From: Sphingobacterium sp. FBM7-1
GTDB lineage: Bacteria; Bacteroidota; Bacteroidia; Sphingobacteriales; Sphingobacteriaceae
Direction: 5' to 3'
Length of the DNA: 64,000 bases
Assembly (NCBI RefSeq): GCF_020687765.1
Contig: NZ_JAJEWJ010000001.1
Location: 744,001-808,000, forward strand
The notes beneath the pieces are model-generated. The model saw nothing but the letters and a program-made list of their open reading frames with translations. It was not told where the DNA came from and searched no databases. Shown here piece by piece: positions 62,745 to 64,000 of the stretch. Each line of letters begins with the position of its first letter. The stretch's first letter is position 1. A program made the translations under genes and the position numbers.

Positions 62745-63668
62745 ATGAATATACAACAACTTCAATATGTGGTTGCTATCGATGAACAGCGCCACTTTCA
62801 GAAAGCCGCAGCGGCCTGTTTCGTAACACCGGCAACATTAAGTATTATGCTAAAAAAACTGGAAGAAGAATTAGACACCACGATTTTCGACCGTTCAAAG
62901 CACCCGATCGTACCTACCGAAATGGGTAAAATTGTGATTGAAAATGCACGGACGATCTTATCTGCAGTGGACAAGATGCAATATGAAGTAAAATATGCGA
63001 CGACGGATGACGAAATACAAGGAGAATTAAGAATTGGGATCATTCCTACACTTGCTCCCTATTTACTACATCTTTTTATACCGGGTATGACGGCAAAATA
63101 TCCCAAATTAAAATTACAGTTGAAAGAGCTACGTACGCAACAAATCACGGATCACCTTCGAAAGGACAAGATCGATGTCGGTTTGATCGCACTTCAACAA
63201 GAAACTAACGAGTTTAAAACCCACCCACTGTTTAGGGAACGTTTACTGGTGTTCGCCCCTGAACCACAGACTAAATTAAAAAGCAATTATATCTTGTCGG
63301 ATGATATTGATCTGAGTAAGTTATGGTTATTAGAAGAGGAACATTGCTTGCGGTCGCAAGTCATGAACCTTTGCTCCTTGAAAAAAACCAATTCAGACAG
63401 CGAACATTTGACTTTTGATGCCGGTAGTATAGAGACTTTAGTTAATTTGGTAGAAATGACCAATGGTATCACCATCATTCCAGAATTAGCCGTGCTTGCT
63501 TTCACGCCAGAAAGAAAGGCAGGCGTAAAATATTTTGCCGAGCCGGAACCTGCACGGGAAATCGGTATGATAACCTACCGGCATTTTGTAAAAGAAAAAT
63601 TGCTGAATACGCTGGAAAAAGAAATATTATCCGCGATAACCCCTATCCTAGGGAAGACTAGTTTATAG
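62745..63668 (+). CDS. oxyR: LysR-family hydrogen peroxide sensor OxyR
   Basis: Peroxide-responsive activator. Residues 1-60 form the LysR winged helix (MNIQQLQYVVAIDEQRHFQK, ATLSIMLKKLEEEL). The effector domain carries the two redox cysteines in HCLRSQVMNLC, Cys201 and Cys210, with the same nine-residue spacing as Cys199/Cys208 of E. coli OxyR. It therefore should form the activating disulfide. 307 aa is normal. Divergent from katG, its expected target. Its end overlaps the convergent UbiA gene by six bases. Confidence 0.94.
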   Translation: MNIQQLQYVVAIDEQRHFQKAAAACFVTPATLSIMLKKLEEELDTTIFDRSKHPIVPTEMGKIVIENARTILSAVDKMQYEVKYATTDDEIQGELRIGIIPTLAPYLLHLFIPGMTAKYPKLKLQLKELRTQQITDHLRKDKIDVGLIALQQETNEFKTHPLFRERLLVFAPEPQTKLKSNYILSDDIDLSKLWLLEEEHCLRSQVMNLCSLKKTNSDSEHLTFDAGSIETLVNLVEMTNGITIIPELAVLAFTPERKAGVKYFAEPEPAREIGMITYRHFVKEKLLNTLEKEILSAITPILGKTSL

Positions 63669-64000
63669 CAGCTTAATGAAAGGCGCCAACGCAAACCACA
63701 TAATATAGGATAAAGCTACCACGAGAATGCCGTCGATTCTATCGGGTTTCCTCTCAGCGCGTGCAAATCTAAACAACAATACGAGGAGCCAGATAGCGTG
63801 TAGCGCAGCGATATAGATCATATCTCCGTAAATCTCCTGCAATAGAGCTGATTCGCTCAAAAGCAAAGTGGATACAATAGACAACGACACAAAAAAAGCA
63901 GCCAGATAAGCGGCTTTCTCCCTCCCCAAACGAACAACCAGCGTCCGCTTTCCGGCTTGCTTGTCCGCCGTAAAATCGGGAACCCCTCCCATGATAATCG
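63663..64000 (-). CDS. UbiA-family prenyltransferase, truncated by window edge
   Basis: C-terminal ~110 residues of an integral membrane prenyltransferase. The second conserved acidic motif is seen as VPDFTADKQAGKRTLVVRLG (D-x3-D with GKRTLxVRLG), followed by three or four hydrophobic helices. The frame is open to base 64000 and the first acidic motif lies outside, so the start is missing; the Met at 63992 is internal. Family members prenylate 4-hydroxybenzoate, DHNA, homogentisate, haem or carotenoids; the acceptor cannot be decided from this part. Confidence 0.8.
   Translation of the reverse strand, partial: IIMGGVPDFTADKQAGKRTLVVRLGREKAAYLAAFFVSLSIVSTLLLSESALLQEIYGDMIYIAALHAIWLLVLLFRFARAERKPDRIDGILVVALSYIMWFALAPFIKLL

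Overview
The window looks like chromosome of a Sphingobacteriaceae-type member of the Bacteroidota (Sphingobacterium/Pedobacter/Olivibacter relatives; genus not resolved). The reasons are: promoters of the TAnnTTTG (-7) type before many genes; few Shine-Dalgarno sequences; a fused E1 alpha/beta 2-oxoacid dehydrogenase; a DAHP synthase fused to a C-terminal chorismate mutase; a futalosine-pathway menaquinone gene (mqnC); a Bacteroidota 'GlmU-like' nucleotidyltransferase; KDO (Gram-negative LPS) genes; and a zeaxanthin-type carotenoid cluster. No tRNA, rRNA, CRISPR array, IS element or prophage was seen.

Layout. 1-6.5 kb: end of mrdA (PBP2) and rodA for cell elongation, an unknown acidic protein, yigZ and a DMT permease on the minus strand, and bioB. 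6.5-11.4 kb: a very AT-rich gap, then a promoter, a 17-codon leader peptide rich in Phe and Tyr, and an intrinsic terminator in front of pheA-aroF/Q-aroA-aroC. This reads as a ribosome-mediated attenuator of the aromatic amino acid operon. 11.4-19 kb: E1 dehydrogenase, purL and a Na/Pi-type transporter. 19-24 kb: kdsB, a HAD phosphatase, a TauE/SafE permease, a small acetyltransferase, mqnC, scpB, a 53-residue extremely acidic microprotein and an XRE regulator. 24-28.8 kb (minus): GlmU-like, tpiA, prmA and mpl in a probable operon, with rpmE2 upstream. 28.9-38.3 kb: lysS, kdsA and recQ (minus), kdsD, a DUF1573 protein, an aminotransferase and an ABC-F ATPase. 38.3-44.6 kb: a TIM-barrel lipoprotein, an M14 carboxypeptidase and a compact minus-strand run pdxH-nuoC-nuoD-pyrC. 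44.6-53.3 kb is the most accessory-looking part: a rhuM relic, yqgE, mscS, a FucP-type transporter, an old yellow enzyme, a membrane-linked EEP hydrolase, a striking 512-bp tandem array and a pectinesterase-like pseudogene with an internal deletion. 53.3-59.3 kb (minus): marR-crtI-crtB-crtZ-crtY-phr-idi, in a tightly packed or overlapping arrangement. 59.5-64 kb: a DUF1858/DUF2249 protein, katG with divergent oxyR, and the end of a UbiA prenyltransferase.

How genes work together. The aro operon makes chorismate and prephenate-derived Phe, and its leader matches the end products it serves (Phe and Tyr, no Trp). The crt operon would convert GGPP to phytoene, lycopene, beta-carotene and zeaxanthin; idi feeds it isoprenoid precursor, and a photolyase and a MarR regulator share the transcript. 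A perfect 9+2+9 inverted repeat lies over the expected -33 region of the marR promoter. katG/oxyR is a standard peroxide-response pair. kdsB, kdsA and kdsD supply KDO for LPS.

Main points for a second look: (1) the Phe/Tyr leader-peptide attenuator; (2) 25 GTGANCAC-like octamers spaced exactly 21 bp (two helical turns) apart; (3) the candidate MarR operator controlling pigment plus photolyase; (4) nuoC-nuoD separated from the rest of complex I; (5) an acidic microprotein; (6) promoters so close to start codons that the mRNAs should be leaderless. All calls come from reading the sequence; no database search was run.
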